NCBI RefSeq assembly: GCF_017308975.1
Contig: NZ_JADWPD010000005.1
Coordinates: forward strand, 81,332-145,331
Reading direction: 5' to 3'
Source: Amycolatopsis sp. MtRt-6
GTDB lineage: Bacteria > Actinomycetota > Actinomycetes > Mycobacteriales > Pseudonocardiaceae
Length of the DNA stretch: 64,000 nucleotides
Shown here: positions 62,546 to 64,000 of the stretch, one piece after another
How positions within the stretch are numbered: the first letter of the stretch is position 1
Layout of the letters: every line of letters starts with the position of its first letter
The notes under the pieces: model-generated
Databases searched by the model: none
Told to the model about the DNA's origin: nothing
What the model saw: the letters and a program-made list of their open reading frames with translations, nothing else
Position numbers and translations under genes: made by a program

Positions 62546-63841
62546 TCAGCTCGCGGGCGGCGTGCGGGAGAGCCGTTCGCGCAGGCGCGCGGTGAGTTCC
62601 GCTTCGTCGGCCGCAACCAGCCGGTAGTCCCGCACGACGACGCGCCCGCCGACGACCACGTGTTTCGGCCGCCGTCCGGGCGAAGCCCACAGGAGTCCCG
62701 CGACGGGATCGTGCACGCCCGCGTCGGCGACGCCGGATACGTCCCACACGCACAGGTCCCCCGCCGAACCGGCACCCAGCTGCCCGAGCTCGGTTCGGCC
62801 CAGCCCCCACGCGGAACCCGCCGTGGCCATCCCGAGCACGGTGCGCGCGGGAAGCTGCGGCCCCACCAGACCGGAGACCTGGAGGGCGAGCCGGGCGTCG
62901 GCGAGCAGGTGCCCGGCGTCATTGCTGCCCCCGCCGCTCGTGCCCAGGCCGACGACGACGCCCGCCTCGATCAGCCTGGCGACCGGCGCGACGCCCCACC
63001 CCATCGGCACGTCGCATCCCGGCGCGTGCGTCGCGGTCACGCCCGCCCGCGCGAGAAGGCGGATCTCTCCGGGCGTGACGTCACACAGGTGGGCCACGGT
63101 GACGTCCGGTTCCAGCCAGCCCCATTCATCGAGGAGCTGCAGTGGCCTGCGCCCGTAGCGCTCGGCGGCGATCGCGGTGTCGACCTGCTCGTTGGCCTGG
63201 GTCCGGCGGCGCAGGCCGTGCCGGGCCGCGACCGCGCCGAGGGCCGCGAACGTCTCCCGCGCGTCGGAATGGACCCCGGCGGGGCCGACCGCGACCTGGA
63301 GCATGCCGTCCGGCGAGACCCCGCCGGTGCCCCCGGGAACGAGCGCGGTCACGATGGCCTCGGCGGACTCACCCGCCCACTCCGGATCGTCCCGTGCCGA
63401 GCCGCGCACGAAGACGAGCCGGGCGCCGAGGGACCGGACGGCCTCGGTCGTCGCCCTGGCCAGGGCGACCGTGTCCGCGATCGGGGCGCCGTGCGGCCAG
63501 TTCAGGTGGTGGTCGGCGATGGTCGTGACGCCGCACAGGAGGCTTTCGGCGGCACCCACCGCGGCGGCGACGGCGTAGGCCTCCGGGTCGTGGCCCACCT
63601 TCCCGTAGGCGGCGGCCATCGCGGGCAGCCACTCGGCCATCGGAACGCCCCGCGTGCCGGGCAGGGTGCGGAACGCGCTCTGCAGCAGGTGGTGGTGGGC
63701 GTTCACGAGCCCCGGCGTGACAACGCAGCCGGCGGCGTCGAGCACCGTCTCGTGCGGGGAACCGTTGCCGAGGGCGAAGTCGCCGCTGTCCTCTGTGGAC
63801 GAATTGACGAGAATGCGTTCCGCGTCCCGAATCGTGAGCAT
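62546..63841 (-). CDS. Amidohydrolase (8-oxoguanine deaminase/chlorohydrolase-like)
   Basis: A 431-residue cytosine-deaminase/AtzA-type amidohydrolase. GLVNAHHHLLQSAFRTLPG is the HxH metal motif, LLCGVTTIADHHL, then QANEQVDT, then VAHLCDV (His) and LGTSGGGSNDAGHLL (Asp) follow. AtzA-like members hydrolyse guanine analogues, triazines or related amines. ATG at 63841 lies seven bases after the stop of the gene before it, so they are probably one operon. Confidence 0.85.
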   Translation of the reverse strand: MLTIRDAERILVNSSTEDSGDFALGNGSPHETVLDAAGCVVTPGLVNAHHHLLQSAFRTLPGTRGVPMAEWLPAMAAAYGKVGHDPEAYAVAAAVGAAESLLCGVTTIADHHLNWPHGAPIADTVALARATTEAVRSLGARLVFVRGSARDDPEWAGESAEAIVTALVPGGTGGVSPDGMLQVAVGPAGVHSDARETFAALGAVAARHGLRRRTQANEQVDTAIAAERYGRRPLQLLDEWGWLEPDVTVAHLCDVTPGEIRLLARAGVTATHAPGCDVPMGWGVAPVARLIEAGVVVGLGTSGGGSNDAGHLLADARLALQVSGLVGPQLPARTVLGMATAGSAWGLGRTELGQLGAGSAGDLCVWDVSGVADAGVHDPVAGLLWASPGRRPKHVVVGGRVVVRDYRLVAADEAELTARLRERLSRTPPAS

Positions 63842-63848
63842 GGTCCGG

Positions 63849-64000
63849 TCACAGATCCGGGACGAGCCGGCCGCCGCGGGCACGCGAGACGTAGATCATC
63901 ATCGTGCGGTTCGCGGCCTCCTCGGCGATGCCGCCGGCGACGAAGAGCGCGGGGGCCTCCGGCCGGAACTCGAAGTGGCTGACCGGCCCGCGTGCTCGCA
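63849..64000 (-). CDS. C-terminus of an unidentified protein (partial)
   Basis: About 49 residues of the C-terminal end are visible, reading SHFEFRPEAPALFVAGGIAEEAANRTMMIYVSRARGG. The 5' part lies beyond the right edge. It ends seven bases before the amidohydrolase start and is probably cotranscribed. No family was recognised. Confidence 0.5.
   Translation of the reverse strand, partial: RARGPVSHFEFRPEAPALFVAGGIAEEAANRTMMIYVSRARGGRLVPDL

Overview
The window is very GC-rich, uses GTG starts freely, and codes densely on both strands. Gene content points to a mycolic-order or pseudonocardial actinomycete, most likely Amycolatopsis-like. It has mycothione reductase, a DrrA/DrrB exporter, an XRE-SARP-NB-ARC-TPR regulator, a CYP125-like P450 and several actinobacterial DUF families. 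The map/PBP/GNAT/ispG/rip1/dxr order matches the Mycobacterium tuberculosis Rv2861c-Rv2870c neighbourhood. No rRNA, tRNA, CRISPR array or insertion sequence was seen.

Layout. 1-2950: end of a small protein, then an NB-ARC/TPR (NLR-like) protein. 2961-5059 (minus): a compact four-gene operon with a 94-aa peptide whose second half is sixteen tandem x-(Ser/Thr)-Glu tripeptides, a 58-aa protein, and two ATP-grasp-type proteins, all overlapping or coupled. This looks like an unusual graspetide-type RiPP locus and is the main novelty of the window. 5238-13355: FAD oxidoreductase, RIO kinase and DEAD-box helicase (both with long leaders), BioF, GNAT, a secreted trypsin-like protease and an M15 lipoprotein. 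13384-16663: mycothione reductase behind a SigR-type promoter, then a CGNR regulator lacking one zinc cysteine, divergent from an epoxide hydrolase.

16665-21872: MFS/GntR pair, then an RHH regulator-DUF4097-DrrA-DrrB operon with a palindrome inside its promoter. 21874-31414: conserved housekeeping block (MetAP, penicillin-binding lipoprotein, IspG, Rip1-type protease, Dxr) interrupted by small genes. 31440-36969: secreted cyclophilin, a two-gene immunity-like remnant, an EmrB-type exporter, and a MocR regulator divergent from a methyltransferase. 37052-44300: SARP-type regulator, then alpha/beta hydrolase, P450, LysR and SDR. 44318-48762: nitrilase, DUF1295 membrane enzyme, threonine synthase-like enzyme, ArsC-like protein, and TetR with an enoyl-CoA hydratase.

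48769-56566: a nested palindrome, ECF sigma factor with a YCII/DGPF partner, M48 protease, second YCII protein, Asp-box protein plus MoaD-like protein, and two MFS exporters around a MerR regulator. 56736-64000: large membrane protein, ImmA/IrrE-like protease with a MAB_1171c-like membrane protein, a four-gene cluster containing a WXG100-like (type VII secretion) protein, and an amidohydrolase with a partial upstream gene.

All functions are read from sequence motifs and family knowledge. No database search was possible.
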